A DNA stretch of 64,000 nt from Pseudomonas mendocina (GCF_003008615.1 NZ_CP027657.1:620001-684000), one strand, 5' to 3'. Shown: positions 1-9,235, counted from the first letter of the stretch. The notes: generated by a model not told the origin, from the sequence alone. Translations and numbers: made by a program.

Positions 1-601
1 GAATGAGCTCGGCCTGCAACTGGGCGATGCCAGTGACTCGCTAAGCAGCGCCGGCCAGTTGCTGGCGGTACGCCTGAGCGATGGCCGTGCCGAACTCTGG
101 GCACCAGCGACCGAGGCCTCACGCCTGCAGAGCCACCTGGCGGCCCATCTGCCACAAGCGCCACTGAACGACTGGTTGCTGGCTCAGGTTCGTGCCGGTG
201 TAGGCCAGGTGTTCGGCGCCACCCGTGAGCTGTTCATCCCACAGATGATCAACCTGCAAGCCCTGGGCGGCGTGAGCTTCAAGAAAGGCTGCTACACCGG
301 CCAGGAAATCGTCGCGCGCATGCAGTACCTCGGCAAGCTCAAGCGCCGCCTGCAGCGCCTGCGTCTGGTCGCTGCAGAGCTACCGGCCATCGGTGTCGAA
401 TTGTTCTCCCCGGTGCATGGCTCCAGCGTTGGCGAAGTGGTACTGGCGGCCCAAGCCGGCGACGCAGTCGAACTGCTCGCAGTGCTGCAGGAAGACGCCG
501 TGAACGACGGCCGCATTCATCTCGGCAGCAGTGAAGGCCCGACGCTGACCCTACTCGATCTGCCTTACCAGCTGGATGCCGACAAGGAAATCCAGCGCTG
601 A
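1..601 (+). CDS. ygfZ: YgfZ/GcvT-domain folate-binding protein (5' truncated)
   Basis: The start lies left of the window; the frame is open from base 2 and about 199 codons are present. The family signature KKGCYTGQEIVAR, a K-x-G-C-Y-x-G-Q-E motif with its conserved cysteine, lies in the middle of the visible part. YgfZ is a tetrahydrofolate-dependent protein needed for some iron-sulfur enzymes such as MiaB and is related to the GcvT T-protein. The visible C-terminal part matches the later folate-binding barrel. It is followed after 46 bases by the HDOD gene on the same strand. I recall the same pair next to the tct genes in P. aeruginosa. Confidence 0.9.
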   Translation, partial: NELGLQLGDASDSLSSAGQLLAVRLSDGRAELWAPATEASRLQSHLAAHLPQAPLNDWLLAQVRAGVGQVFGATRELFIPQMINLQALGGVSFKKGCYTGQEIVARMQYLGKLKRRLQRLRLVAAELPAIGVELFSPVHGSSVGEVVLAAQAGDAVELLAVLQEDAVNDGRIHLGSSEGPTLTLLDLPYQLDADKEIQR

Positions 602-647
602 CTAAACTTCCCTGGCGCCACACCGGATCGCCTAAGAGAGCCACTTC

Positions 648-1484
648 ATGAGCAAGCTTGCCGAAAAAGTCCAACAGGATCTGATCCATGCCATCGAGAA
701 CGATGAGCTGGTGCTGCCTACTCTTCCCGAGGTGGCGCTGAAGGTTCGTGAGGCAGCGGAAGACCCGGACGTGGGCATCCCGCAGATCAGCAAAGTGATC
801 GGCAACGACGCCGCCCTCACTGCCCGCATCATCAAGGTGGTCAACAGCCCGCTGCTGCGCACCAACAAGGAAATCACCGACCTGCAGATGGCGGTCAGTC
901 GTCTGGGCATCAATTACACCTGCAACCTGGCGACCGGCCTGGCCATGGAACAGATGTTCCAGGCCACCAGTGACGTGGTCGACCGCAAGATGCGCGAAGT
1001 GTGGAACAAGAGCACCGAGATCGCCGGTATCTGCCACGTGCTGTGCCGTCACTACACTCGCCTCATGCCGGATCAGGCCACCCTCGCAGGCCTTGTGCAT
1101 CAGATCGGCGTGCTGCCGATTCTCACCTACGCCGAAGAACATAACGAGCTGCTGGCCGACTCCATCAGCCTCAACCATGTGATCGAGCAGATCCACCCGA
1201 TCATCGGCGACAAGATCCTGCGTACCTGGGAGTTCCCGGAGCCCATCGCCATCGTGCCCAGCCAGTACCTGGACTTCACCCGCGACTCGGCCAAGGTCGA
1301 TTACGTCGATATCGTCCAGGTCGCCACCCTGCAGAGCTACCTGGGCAGCGAGCACCCTTACACCCAGCTGGACTGGAGCAAGATTCCCGCCTTCGCCAAG
1401 CTCGGCCTCGATCCAAACGTCGATATGCAGGCCGACGAAGACCTGTCTGCTGCCATGGAAGCAGCGATGAGCATGCTGCAATAA
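648..1484 (+). CDS. HDOD domain signalling protein
   Basis: 278 residues, essentially one HDOD domain. The segment LPTLPEVALKVREAAEDPD near residue 25, then VIGNDAALTARIIKVVNSP and LGI..TCNLATGLAM, is the typical opening of this family. HDOD proteins are degenerate relatives of HD phosphodiesterases, usually lack the metal-binding His-Asp pair, and act as scaffolds in signalling or in control of motility and competence. No GGDEF, EAL or receiver domain is attached. The start ATG follows an AAGAGAGCC segment at workable spacing. The exact role is unknown. Confidence 0.85.
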   Translation: MSKLAEKVQQDLIHAIENDELVLPTLPEVALKVREAAEDPDVGIPQISKVIGNDAALTARIIKVVNSPLLRTNKEITDLQMAVSRLGINYTCNLATGLAMEQMFQATSDVVDRKMREVWNKSTEIAGICHVLCRHYTRLMPDQATLAGLVHQIGVLPILTYAEEHNELLADSISLNHVIEQIHPIIGDKILRTWEFPEPIAIVPSQYLDFTRDSAKVDYVDIVQVATLQSYLGSEHPYTQLDWSKIPAFAKLGLDPNVDMQADEDLSAAMEAAMSMLQ

Positions 1485-1622
1485 AAGCGTCTCGCCACGG
1501 ACGGCAAAAATTGTCGGGAACAATGTTTGACGTCGCTCCGCGACGGCCCGGAGGGTGATCTACAGGGATGTAGGTCACAAACTGCCTCCGCACTCGAGCC
1601 ATTCGCCTGAGGAAGTAGAGCC

Positions 1623-2378
1623 ATGCGTCTCACGCTTCTGTTGCTCATTCTGTTCGTCGGCAGCGCTCAGGCTGCTGACACGGTGCGTCTGACCAACGGT
1701 GAATGGCCGCCCTATCTGGGCGAGGATCTGCCACACCATGGCGTCGCCTCCCGTATCGTCGCCGAAGCCTTTGCCCTGCAGAACGTCGAAGTACAGTGGG
1801 AGTTCCACCCCTGGGCACGCTCGCTGAAGATGGCCGAACAGGGCACGCGCGATGGCAGCGCCGTCTGGCTTTCTAACCGCGAACGCGAGCAACGTTTCCA
1901 TATCAGCGATCCCGTGGTGGAAAGTGGCTACTACCTGTTCCACCGCAAGAATCGCCACTTCGACTGGAGCAGCATCGAGGATCTGCGTGGCCTGCGTATC
2001 GCCGCTACGCGTGGCTATGACTATGGTGAGGCCTTCCAGCAAGCTGAAGCGGCCGGTGAAATCAATGTGGTGCGCCTGACCGGCGACGAGCAGGGATTGC
2101 GCCAGTTGCTGGCAGGACGCATCGATCTCTTCCCGGTCGACAAGGTGGTGGGTTTCGACCTGCTCTATCAGAACTTCAGCGCTGCCGAACGTCGCCTGTT
2201 GAGCTTTCACCCGGTGCCGTTACGCAGCGACAGCCTGCATCTGCTGCTGTCGCGAGAAGTACCAGGCAATGCCGAACTGATGCAGCGCTTCAACCAGGGC
2301 CTGAATCGACTGCGCGACAGCGGCAAGATTTCTCAGTACCTGCTGGAGATCCAGCAGCCGTTAAGCCTCGGGCACTGA
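1623..2378 (+). CDS. Small periplasmic solute-binding protein (SBP family 3-like)
   Basis: 251 residues beginning with a signal peptide (MRLTLLLLILFVGSAQA, cleavage near residue 18). The mature part opens with VRLTNGEWPPYLGEDLP, the pattern of family 3 amino-acid-type binding proteins, and continues with a hinge-type domain (RGLRIAATRGYDYG). No permease or ATPase lies next to it, so it is an orphan binding protein. Several Pseudomonas proteins of this size act as orphan periplasmic sensors or ligand scavengers. It is convergent with tctE and their 3' ends overlap by 18 bases. The ligand cannot be inferred. Confidence 0.78.
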   Translation: MRLTLLLLILFVGSAQAADTVRLTNGEWPPYLGEDLPHHGVASRIVAEAFALQNVEVQWEFHPWARSLKMAEQGTRDGSAVWLSNREREQRFHISDPVVESGYYLFHRKNRHFDWSSIEDLRGLRIAATRGYDYGEAFQQAEAAGEINVVRLTGDEQGLRQLLAGRIDLFPVDKVVGFDLLYQNFSAAERRLLSFHPVPLRSDSLHLLLSREVPGNAELMQRFNQGLNRLRDSGKISQYLLEIQQPLSLGH

Positions 2379-3758
2379 GACCGGGAATACCACCCTCACC
2401 CGCAGACCATGTGGCACTGCCTGATGCAGGGTGATCTGCGCACGATGCGCTCTGCAGATTTCGCCGACGATAGCCAAGCCCAACCCGGCGCCACTGCCCT
2501 GCGCACTGCGCCGATAGAAGCGTTCGAACACTTTGTCGTGCTCCTCTTCAGGAATACCCGGTCCGTCGTCCTCGACTTCCAGCACCGCAGGCGCCAAAAC
2601 CCGCAGCACCAGGTTACCGCCAGACGGCGTATGCGCCAGGGCATTATCGATCAGGTTGTTGAGCAGTTCATTGAGCAAGGTTGGTTCACCGTCGACCCAG
2701 ACCGGCTGCTCGGCTTCGAGCGCCAGCGCGACACCGCGCGCATGCGCCAGCGGCGCCATGGCCAGGCCCAGTTCTCGAGCCAGCATGCTGAGATCGATAC
2801 GCTGCGCTCCACCTTCTGTTATAGCCCGCGCACCACTTTCGATACGCGCCAGCGACAGTAACTGGTTGGCCAGATTGGTCAGTCGATCACTGTGTTCGGC
2901 TGCCTGCTCCAGGGTCTGGCGCCAGTCATCGGGGTTATCGGCACGCAGCCCCAGGGCGATTCGCGCCTTGAGCGCGGCCAGCGGCGTGCGCAGTTCATGA
3001 GCCGCATCGGCGATAAAGGCCGACTGCCGCTCGAACAACGTCTGCAGGCGCTCGTTGAACTGATTCAGCGCTTCGACCAGCGGACCAATCTCGCGCGGCA
3101 ACTCGGCGTCAGGCAATGGACGCAAATCATCGCTGGCGCGTTCGGCCACGGCTCGGCGCAAGGTTTCCAGCGGACGCAAAGCCAGGCTGACCGCCACCCA
3201 AACCAACAGCAGCGCCACGACCACCAATAAACCGATGCGCCACAAGGTACCGATCAGCAACTCTCGAGCCATGCGTTCGCGGGCGCCTTGAGTTTCGGCC
3301 ACGCGAATTTCCGCCATGCCCTTGATGGTGGTCTCGCTGACCGGTTGCAACAGACTCACCACACGCACGCCCTGCCCGCGATACATACCGTCATAAAAGC
3401 GCGCCAGCGCCGGATAATCCTCTGTACGCGGGGTATCTGCAGGCGCCGAAGGCAGGTCTTCGTAACCGGAGATCAGCTCACCCTCGATCCCCAGTACCTG
3501 GTAGTAGATACGCCCGGCGCTGTCATAGGCGAAGGCATCCAGCGCCATGTAGGGCACGTTGGCGCGCAATGCACTATCGGTGCTGTACAGGCCGTCGGCA
3601 ATGGCCCTGGCCGATGCCAGCAGCGTGCGGTCATAGGCCGTATCCGCCGCATGACGCGCGCTCCAGTAGGCACTGAGGCTACTGACCAGCAATATCACCG
3701 ACAACAGCAGCGCCAATCGGCGTAGCAGGCGACCACGCAGGCTGCCGATACGGGTCAT
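2361..3758 (-). CDS. tctE: Sensor histidine kinase, TctE type
   Basis: 465 residues. A first membrane segment lies at about residues 12-31, a periplasmic domain of about 140 residues (2CSK_N type) follows, and a second membrane segment is at about 170-193, followed by a HAMP-like linker. The phosphoacceptor is His254 in AHELRTPL. The ATPase carries an N box (NNLIDNALAH) and the G1 box DDGPGIP. It overlaps its response regulator by 4 bases and is translated after it. TctE-type kinases sense tricarboxylates in the periplasm and drive tct transporter expression; that role here rests on the divergent porin and tctCBA genes. Confidence 0.9.
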   Translation of the reverse strand: MTRIGSLRGRLLRRLALLLSVILLVSSLSAYWSARHAADTAYDRTLLASARAIADGLYSTDSALRANVPYMALDAFAYDSAGRIYYQVLGIEGELISGYEDLPSAPADTPRTEDYPALARFYDGMYRGQGVRVVSLLQPVSETTIKGMAEIRVAETQGARERMARELLIGTLWRIGLLVVVALLLVWVAVSLALRPLETLRRAVAERASDDLRPLPDAELPREIGPLVEALNQFNERLQTLFERQSAFIADAAHELRTPLAALKARIALGLRADNPDDWRQTLEQAAEHSDRLTNLANQLLSLARIESGARAITEGGAQRIDLSMLARELGLAMAPLAHARGVALALEAEQPVWVDGEPTLLNELLNNLIDNALAHTPSGGNLVLRVLAPAVLEVEDDGPGIPEEEHDKVFERFYRRSAQGSGAGLGLAIVGEICRAHRAQITLHQAVPHGLRVRVVFPVSVPEA

Positions 3759-4426
3759 GCCTCCACGGCCTCCAGCAGATAACCCAGCCCGCGAAAGGTG
3801 ACGATACGCACGGCATGCCCTTCGAGCTTCTTGCGCAGTCGGTGGATGTAGATCTCGATGGCATCGGGACTGGCTTCCTCGTCCAGACCGAAAACCTGAG
3901 CAGCCAGTTGCTCCTTGCTCATGACCCGGCCCAAGCGGGCGATCATCACTTCCAGCACCGCCTGTTCACGCGCCGTCAGCGTCAAGGCTTCACCGCTCAG
4001 GGTGAAACGTCGGGCACCAAGGTCGTAGACCAGCTCGCCACAGCGTTGCAGTTGCTCGCCACCCAGCACACTGCGACGCAACAGCGCCTTGACCCGCGCC
4101 TCCAGTTCGGAAAGCTCGAAGGGCTTGGCCAGATAATCATCGGCGCCAAGATTGAGGCCGTGCACCCGATCCTTCACCTCGCCACGTGCGGTCAACATCA
4201 GCACCGGCAGGGTCTGGCCACGGTCGCGCAAACGCGCCAGCACGGCGAAACCATCGAGCCGCGGAAGGCCTATATCGAGGATGGCCAGCGCATAGTCCTC
4301 GCTGGAAAGCGCCAGGTCGGCGGCCACGCCATCGTGCAGCACGTCGACCGTCCAGCCCGCGCCCTTGAGGGCCTGGGCCACGCTTTCCGCCAGTTGCAGA
4401 TGGTCTTCGACCAGCAGAATTCGCAC
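3755..4426 (-). CDS. tctD: OmpR-family response regulator, TctD type
   Basis: 223 residues. The receiver domain opens MRILLVEDH and has the acceptor Asp51 in LAILDIGLP, with the conserved Lys in LAKPFELSEL. The C-terminal half is an OmpR/PhoB winged helix (ISRLGRVMSKEQLAAQVF-like helix, IHRLRKKLEG recognition region). It is the first gene of a two-gene operon with the kinase and faces the porin gene across 395 bases, the usual arrangement for a regulator that activates its divergent neighbour. A phased CTGAAAG repeat in that gap is a candidate binding site. Confidence 0.92.
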   Translation of the reverse strand: MRILLVEDHLQLAESVAQALKGAGWTVDVLHDGVAADLALSSEDYALAILDIGLPRLDGFAVLARLRDRGQTLPVLMLTARGEVKDRVHGLNLGADDYLAKPFELSELEARVKALLRRSVLGGEQLQRCGELVYDLGARRFTLSGEALTLTAREQAVLEVMIARLGRVMSKEQLAAQVFGLDEEASPDAIEIYIHRLRKKLEGHAVRIVTFRGLGYLLEAVEA

Positions 4427-4581
4427 CCTAAACCTCCACTACAAGATCGTTCGAGGCGCGCAGTGTAGCGCCGTCATCGATGCTGTGAATTGCCGAAATG
4501 CCGAACGAGTCGAAAGCCTCTCCTACAGAACGCAGCCCTCGTAGGGAAGTGCCAGTCCGTCAGGCCTCAGGAGAGGGATAG

Positions 4582-4646
4582 GTAGGGTACGCCGTGCACA
4601 CCGCTGACACTCGCATTGGCACTTCGGTGCGCACGGCGCCCCCTAC
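4582..4646. repeat. GTAGGG-family imperfect inverted repeat, copy 1
   Basis: The left arm begins GTAGGGTACGCCGTGCACACCG and the right arm ends GGTGCGCACGGCGCCCCCTAC, with about 20 bases between them. The same ends recur at 22507-22564, 33751-33821 and, as a half copy, 39341-39362, all between genes. This pattern suggests a REP-like non-autonomous element. Confidence 0.65.
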
Positions 4647-4695
4647 ACCCAAATGACGGAGCCGCGCAGGCCACAAAAATCGCTCCCGGCGTTTT

Positions 4696-4721
4696 TTTCA
4701 GCACTGAAAGGCTGCTGAAAG
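4696..4721 (+). promoter_or_regulatory. Candidate TctD operator (inverted plus direct CTGAAAG repeats)
   Basis: Reading left to right the site has TTTCAG at 4696-4701, CTGAAAG at 4704-4710 and CTGAAAG again at 4715-4721. The two direct copies start 11 bases apart, one helical turn, as expected for tandem binding of an OmpR-family regulator. The site covers the place where a -35 box would sit relative to TAGGAT at 4732-4737. Assignment to TctD is inferred from position only. Confidence 0.4.
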
Positions 4722-4821
4722 CTTGCACACCTAGGATCGCCTCTCAGGTGGCTCGACCCACCTGCCTGAGCGGCCTGCAGTGGAGCAGTGCCGTTACAAG
4801 AACAAGAACGGAGACCACACC

Positions 4822-6087
4822 ATGTTTGCTGCCTCGCGTCAGGCTTTCCCGCCTGCACACCTGCTCAGTCTGGCCATCGCCGCCAGCCTCGCCGCCCCCC
4901 TCGCTCAAGCCGCTTTCGTCGAAGACAGCTCGGCTACCCTCACCGCCACCAACATCTATTTCAATCGCGACTTCCGTGAAGGTGACGGACAGAACAAGCG
5001 TGAAGAATGGGGCCAGGGCTTTCGCCTGGACGTTCAGTCCGGTTTCACCGAAGGCACCGTAGGTTTTGGTCTCGACGCCATGGGCCTGCTGGGTATCAAA
5101 CTCGACTCGGGCAAGGGCCGCACCGGTACCGATCTGCTGCCCGTGCACGACGATGGCCGTTCAGCTGACGAGTTCAGCCGTATCGGCATGACCGCCAAGG
5201 TCAAGGTCTCCGCAACCGAATTCCGTTATGGCTCGCACGTTCCCGAGCTGCCCGTGGTCAAGGCCAGCGACAGCCGTCTGCTGCCGCAGGTATTCGAAGG
5301 CGGCCTGCTGACCTCCTCCGAACTGGAAAACCTCACCTTCACCGGCGGTCGCCTGGACAAGGTGATCGATCGCGCCTCGACCGACGAGGAAGACCTGGTA
5401 CTCAACAGCAAGAACCGTCGTTTCGCCGCCGGCATCAGTGCCGATCACCTGGATCTGGCCGGTGTCGACTACAAGTTCGCCCCAGGCTTCACCGGTCGTT
5501 ATTACTTCGCCGACCTCGACGACATCTACCGCCAGCACTTCTTTGGCCTGCTGAGCAGCCACAAGGTGGGCGCCGGCACCCTGAGCAGCGATCTGCGCCT
5601 GATCCTCAGCAAGGACAGCGGCGCGTCCAAGGCCGGCAAGGTGGATAACCGTGCGATCAACGCCATGGTCAGCTACGGTATCAGCGGCCACAAATTCGGC
5701 CTGGGCTTCCAGGACATGAGCGGTGACACCGGTTTTGCCTACATCGACGGCAGCGACCCGTTCCTGATCAACTTCGTACAGATCAACGACTTCGCCAACG
5801 CCGACCAGCGCTCCTGGCAGGCCCGTTACGACTACAGTTTCGCCAGCTTCGGCCTGCCCGGCCTGAGCTTCATGACCCGCTACATCACCAGTGACGACGC
5901 GCGCGTCGCCGGTAGCAACCAGCGTGGTGGCGAATGGGAACGCGACATCGAACTCAAGTACGTGGTGCAGAGCGGCCCGCTCAAGGATCTCTACATCCGT
6001 GCGCGTAACGCCAGCTTCCGTTCCGACTTCGCTCGCGATGCGGATGAGAACCGCATCATCGTCGGCTACAGCCTGCCCATCTGGTAA
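4822..6087 (+). CDS. opdH: OprD-family outer membrane porin, OpdH-like
   Basis: 421 residues from the ATG at 4822, which has GGAG nine bases upstream; an earlier in-frame start at 4780 lacks one. The signal peptide ends near AAPLAQA. The mature protein opens FVEDSSATLTATNIYFNRDF and shows FRLDVQSGFTEGTVGFGLD, the hallmark N-terminal strands of OprD porins, and ends in a C-terminal aromatic (LPIW), as beta-barrel substrates of the BAM machinery do. OprD-family porins are substrate-specific; the OpdH branch takes tricarboxylates such as cis-aconitate. That subfamily call depends on the tct neighbours rather than on residues I can assign. Confidence 0.88.
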   Translation: MFAASRQAFPPAHLLSLAIAASLAAPLAQAAFVEDSSATLTATNIYFNRDFREGDGQNKREEWGQGFRLDVQSGFTEGTVGFGLDAMGLLGIKLDSGKGRTGTDLLPVHDDGRSADEFSRIGMTAKVKVSATEFRYGSHVPELPVVKASDSRLLPQVFEGGLLTSSELENLTFTGGRLDKVIDRASTDEEDLVLNSKNRRFAAGISADHLDLAGVDYKFAPGFTGRYYFADLDDIYRQHFFGLLSSHKVGAGTLSSDLRLILSKDSGASKAGKVDNRAINAMVSYGISGHKFGLGFQDMSGDTGFAYIDGSDPFLINFVQINDFANADQRSWQARYDYSFASFGLPGLSFMTRYITSDDARVAGSNQRGGEWERDIELKYVVQSGPLKDLYIRARNASFRSDFARDADENRIIVGYSLPIW

Positions 6088-6117
6088 TCCACAATAAGAT
6101 TAGCGAGGAGATCCATC

Positions 6118-7101
6118 ATGAAACCTGCCCTGATCCGTGCCGCAATCGCTGCCTCCTGCCTGGCCTTCGCCAGCCAGCTGATGGCTGCCGAACCGAAACG
6201 CCCAGAATGCATCGCCCCGGCAGCCCCGGGCGGTGGTTTCGACCTGACCTGCAAACTGGCGCAAAGCGCGCTGGTGGACAGCAAGCTACTCTCCTCGCCG
6301 ATGCGTGTGACCTACATGCCGGGCGGCGTTGGCGCCGTGGCCTACAACGCGGTGGTCGCTCAGCGCCCGTCCGAAGCCGGCACCATCACCGCTTTCTCCA
6401 GCGGCTCCCTGCTGAACCTGGCGCAAGGCAAGTTCGGTCGTTTCGACGAGAATGCCGTGAAGTGGCTGGCCGGCGTCGGCACCAGCTATGGTGCCCTGGC
6501 CGTACGTAGCGACTCGCCGTACAAGACCCTCGACGACCTGGTCGCCGCCATCAAGGCCGAGCCCGGCAAAGTGGTGATCGGCTCCGGCGGTACCGTTGGC
6601 AGCCAGGACTGGATGCAAACCGCGTTGATCGCCCGCGCTGCCGGCATCGACCCGCGCCAACTGCGTTACGTGGCCATGGAAGGTGGTGGTGAACTGGCTA
6701 CCGCCCTGCTCGGCGGTCACATCCAGGTCGCCAGTACCGACATTTCCGACTCCGTGCCGCACATCGAAAGTGGCGACATGCGCATCCTCGCGGTGTTCTC
6801 CGACGAGCGCCTGCCGGGCGAAGTGGTCTCGAAGATCCCGACCGCCAAGGAACAAGGCTACGACGTGACCTGGCCGGTAATCCGTGGTTTCTACGTTGGC
6901 CCGAAAGTCAGCGACGAAGCCTACGCCTGGTGGAAGAACGCCTTCGATCAGCTACTGGCCTCGGAAGACTTCGCCAAGCTGCGTGAACAGCGCGAACTCT
7001 ACCCCTTCGCCATGACCGGCGATGAACTGGATGCCTACGTCAAGCAGCAGGTCGTTCAGTACAAGCAACTGGCTCAGGAATTCGGCCTGATCCAGCAGTA
7101 A
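6118..7101 (+). CDS. tctC: Tripartite tricarboxylate transporter substrate-binding protein TctC
   Basis: 327 residues with a signal peptide of about 23 residues (ending SQLMA). The mature start EPKRPECIAPAAPGGGFD is the TctC ligand-binding entry, with two cysteines (RPEC, LTCK) that could form a disulfide. PGGVGAVAYN and GSGGTVGSQDW are the family's later pocket motifs. TctC binds citrate or related tricarboxylates in the periplasm and docks to TctA/TctB. It follows the porin by 30 bases and has an AGGAG site. A close paralogue lies at 14218-15192. Confidence 0.93.
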   Translation: MKPALIRAAIAASCLAFASQLMAAEPKRPECIAPAAPGGGFDLTCKLAQSALVDSKLLSSPMRVTYMPGGVGAVAYNAVVAQRPSEAGTITAFSSGSLLNLAQGKFGRFDENAVKWLAGVGTSYGALAVRSDSPYKTLDDLVAAIKAEPGKVVIGSGGTVGSQDWMQTALIARAAGIDPRQLRYVAMEGGGELATALLGGHIQVASTDISDSVPHIESGDMRILAVFSDERLPGEVVSKIPTAKEQGYDVTWPVIRGFYVGPKVSDEAYAWWKNAFDQLLASEDFAKLREQRELYPFAMTGDELDAYVKQQVVQYKQLAQEFGLIQQ

Positions 7102-7250
7102 CGCGCCAGGGCGCCAGCACCTAGCGGTGTTGGCGCTCCGGCAGTTTCCGCAACCCGCAATCCCCAACCGCCTGGAGCTTCGTGCTCACGGGCTGGCGTC
7201 GTTCACGCCAGGAAACCCGGCAGGCAACACAACACCACGAGGATTTCCTC

Positions 7251-7706
7251 ATGTACCAACGCATCTTCGGCATCGTGCTGTTGCTCTGCTGCCTGGGCCT
7301 GGCCGCCACCGCCTGGGGCTACCACGCGCCGTTTTCCTATGAACCTGTCGGGCCTCGCGCCTACCCACTGCTGCTACTGATGCTGATGGGCCTCGGTGCC
7401 ATCTACCTGATCGCCAAACCGGCCAGTGCCACGGCGGAACATGACGAGCCGCCACTGGATCGCCACGTACTGAGCAAGGTCGTTGGCTGCGTGGTGATTC
7501 TCAGCATCTACGCCGCCGTGTTCGAACTCCTCGGATTCATTCCGGCAAGCATCATCTTCGCCATCGCCATGGCCCGCCTGTATGAGGGCTCCTGGAAGGT
7601 CAGCGTGATCGCTGGCGTGGCACTCGGCGTCGGTCTGTATCTGCTGTTCGACAAAGCCCTCGACGTACCCCTGCCGCTCGGCATCCTCGCCGCGCTGGAG
7701 AATTAA
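7251..7706 (+). CDS. tctB: Tripartite tricarboxylate transporter small membrane subunit TctB
   Basis: 151 residues from the ATG at 7251, chosen because ACGAGGA lies just upstream and the protein then begins with a first membrane helix (IFGIVLLLCCLGLAAT). Four hydrophobic segments are visible, near residues 5-24, 41-60, 80-105 and 115-145, with the family pattern FEPVGPRAYPLLL-like near residue 30. TctB is the 4-helix partner of TctA in the inner membrane. It sits 149 bases after tctC and two bases before tctA, so it is probably translated with tctA. Confidence 0.9.
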   Translation: MYQRIFGIVLLLCCLGLAATAWGYHAPFSYEPVGPRAYPLLLLMLMGLGAIYLIAKPASATAEHDEPPLDRHVLSKVVGCVVILSIYAAVFELLGFIPASIIFAIAMARLYEGSWKVSVIAGVALGVGLYLLFDKALDVPLPLGILAALEN

Positions 7707-7708
7707 TC

Positions 7709-9226
7709 ATGGATACCCTCAGCTATCTCGGTCAGGGCTTCGGTGTCGCCCTGAGCCCCTACAACCTGCTCACCGCCCTGTGCGGCACCCTGATCGGCAC
7801 GGTGGTCGGCCTGCTGCCGGGCCTGGGCCCGATCAACGGCGTGGCGCTGCTGATCCCCATCGCCTTCGCCCTCGGCCTGCCTCCGGAAACCGCGCTGATC
7901 CTGCTCGCGGCCGTGTACCTGGGCTGCGAATACGGTGGCCGTATTTCCTCGATTCTGTTGAACATCCCCGGCGAAGCCTCGGCCGTGATGACCACCCTCG
8001 ACGGCTACCCGCTGGCGCGTCAGGGTAAAGCGGGCGTTGCCCTGTCCATCTCCGCCTGGAGTTCCTTCGTCGGCGGCCTGATCGCCACCTGCGGTGTGGT
8101 CATCTTCGCCCCGCTGCTGGCGAAATGGGCCGTGGCTTTCGGCCCCGCGGAATACTTCGTGCTGATGGTATTCGCCATCGTCTGCCTGGCCGGCATGGCC
8201 GGCAACAAGCCGATGAAGACCGCCATTGCCTGCTGCATCGGCCTGTTCCTGTCGTGCGTGGGCATCGACTCGAACAGCGGTGTATACCGTTTCACCTTCG
8301 GTAGCCTGGGCCTGGCTGACGGCATCCAGTTCGTGGTGCTGGTACTCGGCCTGTTCTCGGTCAGCGAGATTCTCGTGCTGCTCGAGCGCACCCACCATGG
8401 CCAGAAGGCCATCGAAGCCAAAGGCCGCATGCTGTTCAACCTCAAGGAAGGTCTGTCGGTTCTGGCGACCAACCTGCGTAGCGGCGCATTGGGCTTCGGC
8501 CTGGGCATCCTGCCGGGGGCTGGTGCGACCCTGGCCAGTGCCGTGGCGTACATGAGCGAAAAACGCCTGGCGCACAAGGACAACAAGTTCGGCAATGGTG
8601 ACCTGCGCGGCCTGGCTGCCCCGGAAACCGCCAACAGCGCCTCGGCCTGCGGCTCCATGGTGCCGATGCTGACTCTGGGCGTTCCCGGCTCGGGCACCAC
8701 CGCGGTGATGCTCGGCGCACTGACCCTGTACAACATCACCCCTGGCCCGCTGCTGTTCCAGAACCAGCCGGACATCGTCTGGGGTCTGATCGCCTCGCTG
8801 TTCGTCGCCAACGTCATGCTGATCGTGATGAACGTACCGATGATCAAGATCTTCACCAAGATCCTCGCCGTGCCGTATTGGGCACTGGTACCGGCCATCG
8901 CCATCATCACCTCGATCGGCGTCTACGCGGTGCATGCCACCACCTTCGACCTGTTCCTGATGATCGGTATCGGCGTCGCGGGCTACATTCTGCGCAAGCT
9001 GGACTTCCCGCTGTCGGCCATCCTGCTGGGCTTCATCCTCGGTGGTCTGATGGAGCAGAACCTGCGTCGTGCACTGTCGATCTCCAACGGCGAGCTGGGT
9101 ATCCTGTTCGCCAGCCCGATCACCTGGGGCGTGTGGACACTGATCGTCGGCATGATCGCCCTGCCCTTCTACCGCAGCTGGCGCAAGCGCAGCCAGCGTC
9201 AGGCTGAAGTGGCTGACGCCGCCTAA
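7709..9226 (+). CDS. tctA: Tripartite tricarboxylate transporter large membrane subunit TctA
   Basis: 505 residues, the usual TctA length, with about a dozen membrane helices. Two inverted repeat motifs are visible: GLLPGLGPINGVALLIPIAF near residue 35 and the LGILPGAGATLASAVAYMSE and MLTLGVPGSGTTAVMLGAL segments in the second half. TctA forms the ion-coupled (Na+ or H+) translocation path of the tripartite tricarboxylate family. The gene starts two bases after tctB ends. It is the only TctA in the window, so both TctC paralogues probably use it. Confidence 0.95.
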   Translation: MDTLSYLGQGFGVALSPYNLLTALCGTLIGTVVGLLPGLGPINGVALLIPIAFALGLPPETALILLAAVYLGCEYGGRISSILLNIPGEASAVMTTLDGYPLARQGKAGVALSISAWSSFVGGLIATCGVVIFAPLLAKWAVAFGPAEYFVLMVFAIVCLAGMAGNKPMKTAIACCIGLFLSCVGIDSNSGVYRFTFGSLGLADGIQFVVLVLGLFSVSEILVLLERTHHGQKAIEAKGRMLFNLKEGLSVLATNLRSGALGFGLGILPGAGATLASAVAYMSEKRLAHKDNKFGNGDLRGLAAPETANSASACGSMVPMLTLGVPGSGTTAVMLGALTLYNITPGPLLFQNQPDIVWGLIASLFVANVMLIVMNVPMIKIFTKILAVPYWALVPAIAIITSIGVYAVHATTFDLFLMIGIGVAGYILRKLDFPLSAILLGFILGGLMEQNLRRALSISNGELGILFASPITWGVWTLIVGMIALPFYRSWRKRSQRQAEVADAA

Positions 9227-9235
9227 GGAAGATGC

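Larger units (their letters stand above)
4427..4821. promoter_or_regulatory. Divergent control region between tctD and the OpdH-like porin
   Basis: 395 bases without a gene. It holds a 65-bp imperfect inverted repeat of the dispersed GTAGGG family (4582-4646) and, nearer the porin, a TTTCAG-CA-CTGAAAG-N4-CTGAAAG cluster at 4696-4721 just ahead of a possible -10 TAGGAT at 4732-4737. The porin ribosome site is GGAG at 4809-4812. I see no small open frame with a credible start. Confidence 0.6.

Noticed and set aside
7703..8935. Open frame of 410 codons on the minus strand
   Set aside because: It lies entirely opposite tctA, is rich in His, Gln, Gly and Arg with no known motif, and is a by-product of GC-rich third positions. 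The same holds for 339-1523, 13750-15138, 20858-22171, 24665-25798, 25795-27312, 27847-29160, 60906-62015 and 61781-63427, which oppose or overlap well-supported genes.
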